64,000 nt of DNA from Allodiplogaster sudhausi (lineage: Eukaryota > Nematoda > Chromadorea > Rhabditida > Diplogasteridae), in the NCBI GenBank assembly GCA_945643635.1, contig CALZFC010000019.1:2730001-2794000 (forward strand), written 5' to 3'. The notes under the pieces are model-generated. The model did not search any database, was not told the origin of the DNA, and saw nothing but the letters and a program-made list of their open reading frames with translations. Position 1 is the first letter of the stretch; the number at the start of each line of letters is the position of its first letter. A program made the position numbers and the translations under genes. Shown here in pieces: positions 24,815 to 38,589 of this stretch.

Positions 24815-27056
24815 GCGCTCTCTCTCTTTCTGTACTTTCACCCCTATCACAAACTCTTTATATCCCTATTCGCCCTAGGGGGCGTCATCATCTGTGGTCT
24901 CCTCGAGAAAATTAGAATTGATGCTTGTTTCCTAATGGTCATTTCACCATTCGTGATTAATTTAAGTTCACCGTCAATTGCTTTGTCATAACCGCTGTTT
25001 GCAATGCTCACTTCTTTCCTGATATTCTTTGCGAGCTCGGTCGTCTTCAAAACTTATCCATTCTTTATTATTATTCTCAATATTTTCGGTAAATGTTTTT
25101 CGTGGTCAATTTCTCCTTGTAATTTGTCCTCTACGGACGAATGCTTAAAATTCCACCAAGCAACACAAAGTGAAATTGACCTTTTCCTTTTAGGCCTCTG
25201 GTTGAACTTTCTCAATGGAGATGCACTTTCTGACTAAATCCCATTCACTCTGTTGGCTGCCACTTCCTTTGATACTCCACATTCATTGTAGTGCTTTATT
25301 TCTCTCTCATCTATGTAGTTCGCTTTCTTTCAGATGTAGTAATTTTGCTATTATGACATACATACGTAATACACTTTCTGCAAATCAGAAGCATAGCCAG
25401 ACCAATTTTGCTTGTTTCGCTTCCATGGCTAGCTGAATGCATGAGCGTAAAAGATGCAAAACCAACATCGAAGAATTAATCTTCTTCGGCTGGAATGCTC
25501 TGCATGCAAAATGGAGCTATGTATGTAGCCATTTCATAGAGCTAGGAGCGATCCTGTTCAGCTAAAAAAAATGTGGAATGACAAAAAAAACTGGGTAAAA
25601 TTTTCTAGTTTACCCGGCAGCTATTTTAATATCAAGGGAATATCAGGCCTTTTCTCCCGTGAGCATTATATGACGAGTGCAAACTTGAAATCGAAGTGTC
25701 TTAGAAGGAAAGAAACCATCTCTTTACCTTGTTTATCACTCTCTATCACCACGCTCTTTCTTCTCGTTCTTCTCTCACTTTTCTTTTCTCTCTTTCTTTC
25801 TCTTTCTCCCTTTACCTCTCTCTCTCTCTGACTCTCTTTCTGGCTCTCTCTTCCTCTCTCTCTCTCCTGTACTCTTTCTCTCTCTCTCCACCTCTCTCTC
25901 TTCTCCAATCTCTCTCGCGCACGCATTTGAGGTCAGTTGCCGATTTCTCGTCTTTGGCTCTTCGCCGCGCAGCACAAGCATTGTTGGCCGTGAAACAGTG
26001 CAGAAATGGGAGGGGGAGTTGAGAGAGTGTGAGGGAAAGAAAGAGAGAGAGAGACTGTGTAAGAGAAAAAGAAAGAAGAGGATCTCTCTCTCTTCAAAAG
26101 GGAACGCCACGAATGGATGAAAAATGAAAGAAAAGCCAGAAAAGAAGGAGACATCGGGTTGGTCTCAGAACAACACTGATTGTGATAGATTCTTTTTGTT
26201 GCTTCTATATGCTTTATGTTGCATATCAGTTAAGGAATTCTGCATTCATTCACAATGGATTCTTTGTGTTGTTCGCCTGTCTCTTTCTTGTCCTGCCACG
26301 GTCGTAACTCTGATTTTTCTTCCTGCCATCTCTCTCTCTCTCGCAGTTGCTCTCTCCCTCTCTCCCTCTCGTTCTCTATCGCTCTTGATCTCTCTGTGTC
26401 GCGCTCAATATCTCTATCGCTCGCTCTTTCTCTCTGTCTCTCTCTTTCTCTTCCCCACTCTCCCACCTCCTCCTGTCCGTGTCATTCTTACACCGCACAC
26501 TTGTGCACGCTCGGCTGGCAGTTTGCCAAGAGATATATGTCCACCATGATGCGCGGCCGCCTTTTGCTCTGCCGCAATGATTGACCATCGACAAAATATC
26601 AAGAGTATATTTCGTTTTTGCCATCCTCCGCACTCTCTCTCTCTCTCTCTCTATCTCGCGCTCTCTCTCCCTCTCTCTCGTTCTCGCTCTCTCGCTCTCT
26701 CTATCTCTCTCTCTCGCTCTGTATCTCGCTCTATTTGCCGCAAAGTTTGTCTCCGCGCAGCTCACTTCACGATGGATGTAAGAAATCATATTATGACTCC
26801 ATATGTGTACTATTTCGTTTGTTCACATCCATTCTTTCTTCTTTTAATTTTTCTTCAGTCAACTCTCGCTATTAGGTTTGTAACTGATCATGACTATGAC
26901 ACTGATTTCTTGATTCCGTAATGCGTGTATTTATCTTTGTTGCCATTTTGCAAGAACAACATATATATGTATATTCAAACGTAAACTTCTCTCAGGACAG
27001 GGAGAGAGCGAGAGAGTGAGAGAGAAAGAGAGAGAAGAAGGCAGAGAGAGAGAGAA
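24773..27056. repeat. Cluster of CT tracts with flanking GA tracts
   Basis: CT-rich at 24773-24835, 25735-25920, 26325-26465 and 26630-26740; GA-rich at 26005-26090 and 27000-27055. The last GA tract ends about 35 bases before the start codon of the first aminopeptidase, in its 5' leader or promoter. Confidence 0.9.
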
Positions 27057-27090
27057 GTCTCCCTTGGCCCTCTCCACTCCCTTCTCCGCC

Positions 27091-30000
27091 ATGGCCGACG
27101 GCGACTTTGGCGACCGACGCGACCTCGTCGCGCTCGTCTACGCCGATGTAAACATGCTTTCCGATTTTTAAAATATTAAATTAAAACGAAACATAAAAAG
27201 AATTGAATCCATCTTCCAATAATTTATTTTTTAAATCTTTGAATTCTTTGTGCTTTTGAGAGATACTTTCTTGGTTTAAAAGTATGTAAATCTATGTTGT
27301 TATTGTATAATAACGGCAGTTCATCGAGCATCGAATTGAGCAGCAATCTCCGCCACCGGCGACGGCGGCAGCAACAGAGGACGAGCCGGCAGAGGAGAAA
27401 GAGAAAGAGAAAGAGAAGGAGAAAGAGAAGGAGAAGGAGAAGGAAGAGAGGAAGAAGAAGGCCAAGGAGCAGCAGGAAGAGGAGAAGATACAGAAGAAGC
27501 TGGCCGAGAAGCTCGCCAAGAGAAAAGTAAGCGACGGAGGAGAGAAGAAGGTAGAGAGTGCATGGAACATTGTTAGTCACGGAGTATTTTAGTGTCTTGC
27601 TCACGTTTGCAGATTACGGTAGAGCACACGCACTATCCGCGCACGCCAGACGACGAGGAGCAGGAGCGACTCGCGGCGGCCAACGATGATTCGGAACCGG
27701 CTGAGGTTGCTACAGTATCCGAAATGATTCGTGATTGAAATTTTGATAGTGTTTTCTAAAATAAAATTATTATTAAATACGTAAAAATTTGCATAATAAA
27801 AACCCAATCAATAATTGATCGTCAGCAACGAAAGGCGCCTCGTCTGTCGTGCTGCGAGCTGCTGTTGCTCTTCGCGCTCTTCGTGCTCTGCCTCCTCGGC
27901 GCGATCCACGTCTCGTACACGGTGACCAACAAGTACTTCGCCCCTCAGCCTCACCAAGTCTTCGCTGCTCGCATCGAGGAACTCGGCGCCGGAGCGTCAG
28001 CTCTTTTGCTTTCATTACCTTTTATAATTATATCCAAATGTCACTTCATTATAGTACTAATTCGTTTTAAGAAAAAAGATAACGTCTTTCTTTTAAACCG
28101 AAAAAGAAACGATACGAAAGGCTAAAAAAATTTCCAGCGCGATGGATAGCGGGAGCGACGAGGACGACACGAACGAAGAAGATCGACTTCCGCGGACCAT
28201 TCGACCACTCTCGTCAGTCTCTGCTTTGCTTTCGTTGGCATCTTTTGGAATTAATAATATTCAAAAAAATAAATGAATAAAGTTCAGATATAATCTCTCT
28301 CTACAAGTCTACTTGCCTGGTTTCGCCCAACTTGAAAGCATTCGAGAGAACACTTTTGAAGGTGGTACAGTCTCTCATAGTTTTCATTCGATTATTTATT
28401 CGATTAATAACCCGATACAATGTAATTTTAAGCGTATATGGAAATAAAGAATGAACAACTAAGGCAGCCTGCTGGCGAAGATGCTGACACTGACGGATGC
28501 GGACGAAGTGGTGCTGCACTCGGCGTATCTAAGAGTGCCGAAGAAGCCGGAGGGATGGAAGATTCTCTTGGAGCATGAGGCGAGCGAACTTGAGATTAGA
28601 GAACGGAAAAGTGAAGACGAAAGGCATAGAGTGAGAGAGTGAGGGAAATTGAGAGAGAAGAAAACAAAAATTTTGGAATAGAACAGATTAATGGCCTTGT
28701 TTAGACTGGCAAATTGATCGCTGCGGACTCGCAAGTGATCGCCGTTTCTGAGAACAAGACGAGCGAGAGAGTCACTCTCAAACTCAGCATGGTTAGATGA
28801 GAGGTAGCGGGAAATTGAGACAGAATATACATACATATTTATAGAGTACACTTACATACATATGTATGCACTATCACTATGAAGCATGCAAATAAGGGAG
28901 AGTTTTACTGAAAAAGTATACCGGGAGACAAATGTGATGAAAAGAATAGAACATGTCAAAATACATGAAATATGAAAAGATTCTAAAAGAAGATATAAGA
29001 AAAGGAATTAACTTGGAAGAGTCGATGATTCCAGAATCTGACAGCGAACACTGAATTCTACATCCGCGTCTCGTACAGCGGCGACCTCGGCCACTCGCGC
29101 GCCGGTCTCTATCTCTCTCCATACACCACTGAGAATGGCGAGGAGCGGTTCGTGGACATCACTTCTGTCGAACGCTCTTCAAAACAACGAAAGAGCTATG
29201 CTAATATTTATCCTGTAGTGAAAAAAGAAGAATTGTCCTTACAGCAACGTAGCCGTCTCCCATCTCCAATCAACGTACGCTCGGCGAGTTCTCCCTTGCA
29301 TGGACGAGCCGGATCGCAAGGCAGTCTTCGTCGTGCGCATCGTGCATCCAACCGGATCACGCGCCCTCTCCAACGCCATCGAGAGAGAAGTCGACAATAT
29401 GTTAGTTTTGCAATGGCATTTCAAGTCAACCATTTAAATTTAAATCATTTCTACTATTTCTTCTATGAGCGATAGGAAAATAGGAAGCTCTCGAGACAAA
29501 GAAGGTGAAATTGTAAGTAATTGAATTTGAATTTATCTTGATTTATGCTCTCTCAGGACGACTCCCGACTGGACGACGACTTCCTTCGAGCCGACTCCGC
29601 CAATGTCCACGTATCTGCTCACTGTCTTTGTCGGAGACTTTGCATTCGTCGAGAAGATCAGTAGCAGTGGCGCAAGGGTTAGTTCTCTCTCTTTCTCTCT
29701 CTTTCCCTCTCTTTCTCCTTTAAATCTTCCATATTTGAACTTTCCGCATTTCCCTCCCGCTCCAGATCCGCATCTACGTCCGCGAGTCTGGTCTGAATGA
29801 CACGAGTTACGCTCTGACTGTTGCCGCCCGCGCCCTCGACTACTTCGAGGCCTACTTCGAGATGCCGTACATGCTGAAGAAGCTCGGTTCGGAACAATCG
29901 TTGACCTCTCATGTTTGCCTTTTCTGAACTACATACATATTCATCAATTATGCATACAAAAATATCAATAAATTAATATATGCACAAAAATACAAAATAA

Positions 30001-33000
30001 TATTTGCCAGACCTGATCGGCGTTTCCGAATTCACGATGGGTGCAATGGAGAACTGGGGTGCGGCCATCTTCCGAGAGAACTATCTGCTCTACAATCCGG
30101 CGACTTCGGGAGCCTCCAGCAAGAGAGACGTCACCGTCACTGTCGTCCACGAGATCTCGCATCAGGTACTTTAAGTAAATTGTTGTCTGACAGCTTCAAA
30201 AAATCAACAACTAGTACCTGGAAAAAATAAATGTAGGGGTATAATAGCTAAACCAAGCACGATGCAGATGAAATAAACCGTTTTCAGTGGTTCGGCAATC
30301 TCGTGACGATGAAGTGGTGGAATGACCTCTGGCTAAACGAAGCGTTCGCCACGCACTTTGAGTATGCGAGCACGGCGAGAGCTGGCATAGCACCGGAAAT
30401 GGTCTGACGCATTTATCATATTTAAAAAAAAGCCTAAAATTGCAAGCACAGTGAACTTAATGGATATGTGGATTAAAATTGTACATATCTCCTCTGCTCC
30501 TCTCTCCATAATGATCTCTCGCCCTCCCAGGTTGATCTCTTCTTCAAAGAAGTACAGAGTGAGGCTCTCGCAGTCGACGCCTACTCATCTGCACGGCCCG
30601 TCTCCACTCGAGTGCAGAGCAACACGGACTACAACAACATCTTTGATGGGGTCACCTACGATAAGGTTTGTCTGTTATTCTATTTACTGTATTTTTTAAA
30701 TTTATTTTTATTGACAATTTCACGGCTTTTATATTTATTTTCACACTGTTTTCATTTGAGGGCGGCTCTCTTGTCCGAATGCTGGAGGACATAATTGGCG
30801 AAGAGGCACTTCGCAAAGCTCTCGTTGTATGTAATTCTTCTGTTTCTTCTCATCTTTCATTCTTCCCTTAGGACATACAGAGCAGCAGTTCATTCATAAT
30901 TTCTCATTGAATCCCCTTGCAGCACTTCATCTCCAAGTTCGCGTACAAGAACGCGGACACCAACGACCTCCTCGAGTGCATCGTTGAAAGTCTGCCGAAA
31001 AGTGTTCGTATCTTTTTTCATTGATTTCTGTAAATGCCCTTATTCTTTTTCGCTGTGTATTCTAAAAATATGAGCTGATTTCAGTTCACCTCCAGCAGCT
31101 CCTACTTTGATCTGAGTCAGATGCTGCGCAAGTACACGAAACAGGTGTGCGTTTATGTAATATGTAACTAACAAATTCGCCGTTTGGCATAAATAACTCA
31201 TTTATTATTTAAAAATTTCAGTCCGGCTACCCCGTCCTAACCGTAGAACGCAAGGACACGGTTCGTGTTGAGATCATGCAGAAGTGGTTCAAGGTGGGTT
31301 TTACATTTGTTGTATTTTAGAAATGTGCTCATTCATTCCATGTTTTTTTTCCATAATGAAAATGCCCACAGATGGACTCGTCATCGGAAGGCCTGACGAA
31401 GGATGGATCCGCCCGTTATGGACACAATTGGGATGTGCCGCTCTTCTACTCCGTCAACGGCAAGCAACAACCGATCGTCTGGATTCACAATGGTTCATTT
31501 TACTCTTTTTTCTTTACTTTTTTCTCTCTTCTCTCTCTCTCTCTACTCTCTCTTTCTCTATACGGCTACATTGTATCTCTCACTGTCTTTCTCTCTCTCT
31601 ACTATTTCCACATCTCTCTTCCCTGGCAGGTCTACGTCTTCCATCAAACGAGTCCGATCTTCTCGTCCTGAACGAGGACTCAAAAGGCTTTTACATCGTA
31701 AACTACGGCCCGCGAGGCTGGCATGCCATCCAGAAGGAGCTCAACAACAATCACACTGTGCTTCCTTCAAATCCTTTTTTGCTAACTAGAAATTCAGAAG
31801 TTTTTTAAAAACAGTTTTTTGGCCATAATTTCCTTTTTTTCTTGCAGAGGTTCAGTGCGCGCACCCGAATGCGCTTCATTCAAGACGCATTTATGCTAGC
31901 GCAAGCTGGCGAACTTCCATATGAGGTTTACTTTCATTTAAAGAATATACAGTATTTAATGTATACACTATATTTAAAGAAAGCTTTCTTAGTTGACGAG
32001 GAACTGTTAAAAGAAAAGAGAGAGGAATAAAAGATTGTACCAGGTGGCACTGGACACGATCGCCTACACGGACGCGGAGGAAGATGTTCTTCCGATGCTG
32101 GCCGTCCTCAAGGGACTTCGCACCATTCGCATGAAGTACGCCGACGATCCGGAGGGCGCCGCTGTCAAGGTTCATTTTCTTAAATTAAGTAAAGTTTAAT
32201 TTTAAATGAAACCTTGATCAATCCATTTTTCCGGTGTGAAAAACAGGTGACCCCAAGAAAAGTAAGACAACCACAAATCGAAAGCATTGCTCAGGAATAC
32301 ATTCGCCGCAAGCTGCGCAACGCATACGAAAAGATTGACTGGACGAAGCTGCACCAGATTGGAGACGACGACTACGAAGAGAGGTCGGGCATACGAAGAG
32401 TGATATGATAGTAGCAGTAGGAATCCAACTGATATCGGGTGCTGCATTGAATGATAAGATCGGGAGTGCATTCTTTCAGTCTGTTGACGGAATCCCTCCA
32501 GCTGAGTATGTATCGGGCGGATCACGCGGAGACTGCCGACCGACTCGGAGACTTCTTCGAAAAGGACTTTGTGGAGAAGTGCGGAGAGAAGGAGGAAGAC
32601 GAAGCCAGCTCGTGCAGTCGGTAGGAGAGGTTCTTTTCATTATTGATTTCTGACCTTTTACATTCTCCACTTCTCTCTTCTTTCAACCCTAGTATGCTTT
32701 TATTTGTCTGTATCACTTCCGTTATGGCTCCCTTCTACTTTCTTTCATTTCTCATCCTTTCACTCCTACTCTGCCACTCTCTCTCTCACCTTCACTTGCT
32801 CTCTCTCTCTCTCTCTCGCTCTCTCTCTCTCTCCTTCTCTCATACTCTGCCTCTCTCCCTCCTTCTCTAACTCTCTTTCTCTCTCTATCTCCTTCTCTAA
32901 CTCTCTTTCTCTCTCTCCTTCTCTAAATCTCTCTCTCTGCTTCAGAATCCCTTTGGTGGTGCGTGAACACGCCTACTGTGAGGGCGTTTCTCGTGGAGGT

Positions 33001-33887
33001 GACGATTCCTTTGAATTGGCGTTCAAGAAGTACAGCGACGAACAGTCATCGGTTAGTTAGTGGTGATGTAATTTGTAATTGTAAAAAAAACCTTTTATAA
33101 AATCAGGAATTCTATTATAATTATTTTAATGATCATAATACTTGTGAACACTTTATAGCCAGCCGAGCGCGAGCGTCTGCTGATCTCGCTGACCTGCTCA
33201 CGTGACACTTACACTGTTAAGAGGTTAACATACCAAGTGAAAATACGGCAACTGTTCAAAGTATTCCTTTTACAAATCTCTATTTTTATCTAAAAAAAAA
33301 AAGAAGAAAAACATTTAAATTGTTTCTCAAGAGACAAAACTCCTTTCTTACAAGAATCTTCCATTCATTCCTTCGACGACGAGATGGCTTCGGCATCTTC
33401 AATGAAAGCTGCCTTGTGGACGAAGAGGTGCTTAACATATTTTGATTATGTATGTACATATATATCTATTCTCTCAGTCAAACAATGGTTCTTTCAATAA
33501 TCTGTCATCAGCCCAATTTGTGGCTAAATAAGATAGATTTTTCTCCATATTACAAACTTTAGACGCTCGTTGACGCAACTTCAAACTTCGAACTTTATCG
33601 CAAGATCTTCAACGAATTCTTCTATGAGAACTATGAAGAGCTGTCGAAGAGGTGTGAAGAGTTTCCTGATGTTATTAAATGCATATTTTAGTACTCTGCC
33701 AAACTTGATCGCGGGTAATTTAATCATTTGATTCTCTCCTCTCCATCACTGTCTGTTCCTTTGACTCTGATGCGTGTTCAGATACGAAGACAGCAAGATT
33801 GTTCTGCAACAGCTGGTAGATGCAATTCGAGTGAGAACGCCCGGAGAGGTTGAAGAGGTACATATTTATGGTTTATCATTCCTGGTC

Positions 33888-33933
<46 letters not shown>

Positions 33934-34123
33934 CAGTCGGCATTTTCAGAACCTTTCTTCGTTACTTGTCTGTCTTTCACACCTCCTTATCTCTCTATCC
34001 CTCTCACACCCTTAATTTTTCTTTCTCTCCCTTTATTCATTTCTCTCTCACTCGCTGTCTCCCTCTATGCATTGTTCTCTTTACCTCTCATCCTCTCTCT
34101 CTTTCTCTCTCTCACTCTCTCTC

Positions 34124-34163
<40 letters not shown>

Positions 34164-34377
34164 GCTGGAAGCCTGGCTCCGTGCCCATCCGGACGCTGAC
34201 GACTACGACGGCTTCGCTCGTGCAGTGGAAGAGGGCCGCGCGGGAATCAACTGGCGCCGCAAGCACGGGAAGCGACTAGAGGCGTACTTCAAGGAGCAGA
34301 ACAAGAAGATGGAGGAGAGCGAGAAGAGCGAGAAGAAGAAAGCAGTGAAAGAAAAGAAGGCAGCAGAAGCAGCTTAG
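27091..34377 (+). CDS. Membrane-bound M1 (gluzincin) aminopeptidase, copy 1
   Basis: About 25 exons, roughly 950-1000 residues. Order: short cytoplasmic start (exon 27091-27147), a Lys/Glu-rich exon (27320-27526), exon 27613-27705, a signal anchor from 27826 ([20 protein letters not shown]), an acidic stalk, then the M1 fold starting [20 protein letters not shown]. The active site is complete: GAMENWG at 30040-30060, zinc motif HEISH at 30148-30162, second-helix glutamate in WLNEAFA, and the transition-state tyrosine in [13 protein letters not shown]. It should be a type II plasma-membrane zinc exopeptidase removing N-terminal residues from peptides, as in the aminopeptidase N family. The C-terminal helical domain follows and ends in a Lys/Glu-rich tail (stop 34375-34377). 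An intron (30166-30287) splits the zinc motif directly after HEISHQ, as in the neighbouring paralogue. CT tracts abut several acceptors. Start choice: the first ATG of the exon, with a paralogous start next door. Confidence 0.92.
27392..27461 (+). repeat. In-frame Lys/Glu coding repeat
   Basis: (GAGAAA/GAGAAG)n within exon 2 of aminopeptidase copy 1 encodes an alternating E-K run in the cytoplasmic tail. It resembles the surrounding GA microsatellites but is kept in frame and built from GAR-AAR codons. Confidence 0.9.
31503..31628 (+). repeat. CT-rich polypyrimidine tract ending at a 3' splice site
   Basis: Sense-strand CT-rich stretch in an intron of aminopeptidase copy 1. The next exon starts at 31630 ([13 protein letters not shown]). 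Confidence 0.85.
32778..32945 (+). repeat. CT tract with 30-bp higher-order repeat ending at a 3' splice site
   Basis: Repeated CTCCTTCTCTAACTCTCTTT units sit inside the CT tract at about 32860-32930. The exon [14 protein letters not shown] begins at 32946. Confidence 0.85.
33891..34164 (+). repeat. CT tracts filling the last intron of aminopeptidase copy 1
   Basis: An uninterrupted CT run near the donor (33891-33931) and another ending directly in the acceptor CTAG (34095-34164). The final exon starts at 34165. Confidence 0.93.
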
Positions 34378-34900
34378 CTAACCCTAGAATCAAACCCTTT
34401 TATTTATGCATCGTTTTTTAGACACATTGCCCAATTATTACCTACATATAATTTCTTATTTCTAGCACGGCGATTCACTTCTTCTTTTCTAGGTGCTCTT
34501 GTGATATCTTTTGTATGCCTCCGTGCATTTCAATGGAAATGCTATGCTGTCCATTTTGCTTGCCTTTTCCCTTCTTGTCAGCTTTTCCAGAACCATAGAT
34601 GTTGCGAAATTCCAGAACGAAAACCAAGTATTAAAGTGCCCAAAAGGCGACACGAGAATACCGGTAACTTCTGCTCACTTATCGGGCGCCTTTCTCTTGC
34701 TCTTCAAATAGGACAAAACAGTGTCTGTCTGTTTTCTTTTTGTTGATAAACAGATTCTGATATTCGTGTTTTTTTCTTGGTTTCGAACGGTTTCATGATC
34801 CGTTTCTGATATTTGCTTTTCTATATCTAAATCGAAAAACAATATGATTTAATTCTGTAATTCAATACTGAAATACTTCTCGATCAGTGTCCTTTCACCA
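34378..34900. other. Spacer between the tandem aminopeptidases
   Basis: About 520 bases, mostly A+T-rich. It must contain the 3' UTR of copy 1 and the promoter of copy 2. A short open frame (34544 onwards) is listed separately as a weak candidate. Confidence 0.7.
34544..34711 (+). CDS. Weak candidate: small secreted peptide frame
   Basis: ATG 34544 opens a frame with a signal-peptide-like start (MLSILLAFSLLVSFS) followed by a polar segment with one cysteine (VLKCPKGDTRIP). A possible short intron begins GTAACT at about 34663 and ends in AAATAG near 34711. No similarity is recognised. It may equally be 3' UTR of the preceding gene. Confidence 0.15.
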   Translation: MLSILLAFSLLVSFSRTIDVAKFQNENQVLKCPKGDTRIPVTSAHLSGAFLLLFK

Positions 34901-37900
34901 ATGGAGGACGTCGACTTGGGCGGCAACCGCGAGTTGATCGCCATGGTCTACGGGGTACGTGCAGATTCTCTATTTTTCACTAGTTAGGCCTTCTTTTAAC
35001 ACATATGTATGCATTTTTTTATTATTAAGAACAACATTAGTGCCTCACTCTCTCTCACTTTCCCACCCTCTCTCTCTCTCTTTCTCTCTCTCTCTCGCCT
35101 CTCTCTCTCTCTCTCTCTCTCTTAGCAAGACAAGTACGCGCCGATTACGCCTCCACCATCGGCGAGTCCTTCGAGTGGCTCGAAGCAAGAGGAGAAGGAA
35201 GTACAGAAGAAGAAGAAGCAGCCGCCCCGGCCACGCACTCCGCCTCGAGATGTATCAGTTTCTTTTTATCTGTCCATCCGATAGTTTAATAGATTTTTAT
35301 TCACTAATTACCTGTCCAATTGTTTTCTAATGGTAAGGTATTCTTCACCAATGCAACATAATAAGGACATTTTAGTGTTATTTTTATCAAGCGACTGACA
35401 GAGAGAGTCATAATATGTATATGATGAAAGTATCTCTCTCGCTCTCTCGTTCTCTCTTTCTCCTGCCTCTTCTCTCTCTCTCTCTCCCTCTTTGCAGAAG
35501 AAGTCTGGCATTCTATGCTCTCTGTCTCTCTGCTGCTCCCTCACTCTCCTCGCCATCCTTGCCATCGCCGCGGCAGCTGTCATCACCCACGTCGTCACTA
35601 AGAAGCATCTCAAGAAAGTGGCGATCAAGCCGAAAGGAGAAGCACTCGTTGCCATGAAGTACAACATGTCAGTCTTTAATTCTTGCGAATAAGTCCTTTC
35701 TCCCAGCTTGGAGAATTATTGATATAAGCAGAAATACCTTTTTTTAATTTAGAATTCGTTAACAAACTACCTGACTGAGCGCAGATCACATGAATTTTCT
35801 ATAGTAGGAGTGATAGTTTCATACAAAGACAGGTCATACAAAGACGCGGAAGCATCGGACGATGACCCGGAGGAAGCGGCAAGGAGCGCGGCAGAGAAAG
35901 CGGCACTCGCGGCAGAACTCGCCGTCGTCGACGCCGACAGACACATTCCGGATGATCTGCAGCCAGTCTGGTCAGTTGTTTGGAATGAGACTTTTTCGTT
36001 TTATTCGCAATATCGTCGATAAGAAAAGGGGTTTGAAAAAGGAAAATATGTAATTCTCGTTGATCAATATCCTGTCTTGCAGGTACAACCTTTCGCTGAA
36101 GGTGTACGTGCCAGGGTACGCGGCGGAGATTCCGGCCGACAAGAAGGGCGTCTTCGACGGCACGATGCTGCTTCTTCTGCGAGTCCACCGATCGACCGAC
36201 CAGATTCAGCTGCACGCCGATCGACTTTCCTTCGACCTCGAGCATCCCGAGCTGTTCGAGCTGTTCAAGAGCGAACGGGCTTTGGCCAGTTTTGTTTTTC
36301 TAATAGGAGTAGAAATGTGACACTTTATTCATGCACGCTTTAAATTATTGATTTTCTCCCTTTAAAATAATCTCTAATTATTCTTTCACCTTTAGCGATA
36401 TAAACGTTCGGAGAACTCGACCGAAGCAGCGGACGAGGCGCTGGCCGATGGCTTCACCGAGCAGGATGAAGAGTATCACGTCGGAGACCCTCATCACGAG
36501 GTCTCTCTTATTCTGCTCCGGCACAATCCATCATTCCTTACGGATATTTCCCTTGAAATTAAAAGAAGCAATTAAAGGAGGTTCATGCGACGTTGTCCTC
36601 AACGGAAGTTCCCGAGACGCTCGTTCCTCTCGGAGTCAGCGTCCGTTCAGTTTCTGTTGACGTGGCGCTTCGCAAGGTCTTCTTCAATTTGGACAAGGTT
36701 ATTTGATTTTATAAAACAGTTTAAATTTCGCTAAACCATCCACAATTCGATATGAATGGCCACTGTTATTAGCGAAGTTGGAATTATGTATATTGCAATT
36801 CTTCAAGAATCTAACCGCCGGCGAGGACATCATGTTTCGAATTCCGTACACGGGGCCAATCAGAGACTCGCTCAACGGACTCTTCCAGTCACAGTACAAG
36901 AATAGCGAGGGAAAAGTCAGGTAGGATACAATTGTTAACAGCTCCTATCTTTCTCCCGCTCTCCATTGCCTCTCTTCTTTTGGCCTCTGCTATGCATCTA
37001 TATGTATCTCTCTTTCTCTCTCCATCGCTCTCTCCCTCCTCTCTCTTTGTTTCCATCTCTATCTTTCTCCCTTCTCTATCTCTCTCTCTCACTCTCTCTC
37101 TCTCTTTCCAGATACATTGCCTCGACACACATGGAGAGTGAGTTCGCCCGTCGCTTCGCTCCTTGCTTCGACGAGCCTCGCTACCGAGCGGCGTGGAAGA
37201 TTGAGGTATGAAGATAGATTCGAATTTGTCGAAATTGCATATGTGTTTATGTTTACCTCTTTCTGCGAATTTTTTTTAATCAGTTAGCCAAAACTATTTG
37301 CAGGTGACTCACCCGAAAGGCAGCAACGCCATCTCGAATGGAATTGAGATTGGCCATTCCGACATTGAGTGCGTTGCATTAGTGCTTCTTTTCTCGTACA
37401 CTATATAAATATGCTTTTAAATGGCTCCTTTCTTTCTCCAGCTCCGCGTGGTCGGTGACTTCCTTCAAGGAGACAATGCCGCTGTCCACTTATCTGCTCT
37501 CCCTTTGCATCTCCGATTTCCAGTTCATCGAAGGACGAAGCGAGAGTCATGTTCGGGTCAGAAACCTTTCGTTATACAAATTTTATCTTATCTTTTTAAT
37601 TAGGTTATTAAAAATGCGCATATGTTTAGTATTAAATAATAAGCAAAAATGTAATATAAAAATTCAGGTGCGCATCCACAGTCGGCCAGAAGCGCTGAAT
37701 TCAACGCAACTTGCGCTCTCCGCGGCGATCAAAGTGCTAAACTTTTACGAGAAACACTACGCACAGATCTATCCACTCGAGAAGCAAGGTTATTAATTTC
37801 ACTTTTTTTTTTAAATAGGCACTTATTTTCTAATTTCCCGCCATATCACCTTTGCACAGTCTCTCTTTTCTTCTCCAGATCTCGTAGCTCTGCCAACCTT

Positions 37901-38532
37901 CGAAGCGGGCGCCATGGAGAACTGGGGGCTACTCATGTTTAGGTTTTACATTTTAAATTCAACGGTTAAAAATTCAGCTACACTTTCAGAGCTTTTTATT
38001 CGCAAACATTTTTTAAAACTTTTTCAGAGAAGAGCGTCTCATCTTCGATCCTCTTAACAATGACCTCTACGACAAGTACAGCATCTACCGCACGGTCTCA
38101 CACGAAATGTCTCATCAGGTACTTTATATGAAAAACTTATTTGAGAGACAAGCACGGGCAACTAACGAAGATTTCCCAATTTTCACACAAAGAGTCTGTA
38201 TCGATCTTTTTCAAGACAAATTGTCTTGAGCAGTCTTACAATTTGCCGATCAAGGCAATCTTCTCTTTGTGTTTGTTCATTGTTCACTATCAATAAGCTG
38301 ATCTGCTCCTTTCCTCCTTGAGTGGTTCGGCGACCTCGTCTCAATGTCTTGGTGGAACGACCTCTGGCTGAACGAGGGCACCGCCAACTACTTCCAGTAC
38401 CTTGGCGCAGAGCATCTTGCGCACGAGGACATGCGCGTCAAGGTAAGCGACTATTTTGTCATCTTTATTACATTTTACGAATTGCTGTTTCTTTCTTACT
38501 TTTTCTTCTTGCCCACTTTTTCACTTTTTACT

Positions 38533-38589
<57 letters not shown>

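Larger units (their letters stand above)
21871..27090. other. Gene-poor, repeat-dense interval
   Basis: No exon could be supported across 5 kb. The interval is dominated by CT and GA tracts and A+T-rich spacer. The 5' exons of the minus-strand gene ending at 21042 and the promoter of the aminopeptidase starting at 27091 may be hidden here. Confidence 0.55.
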
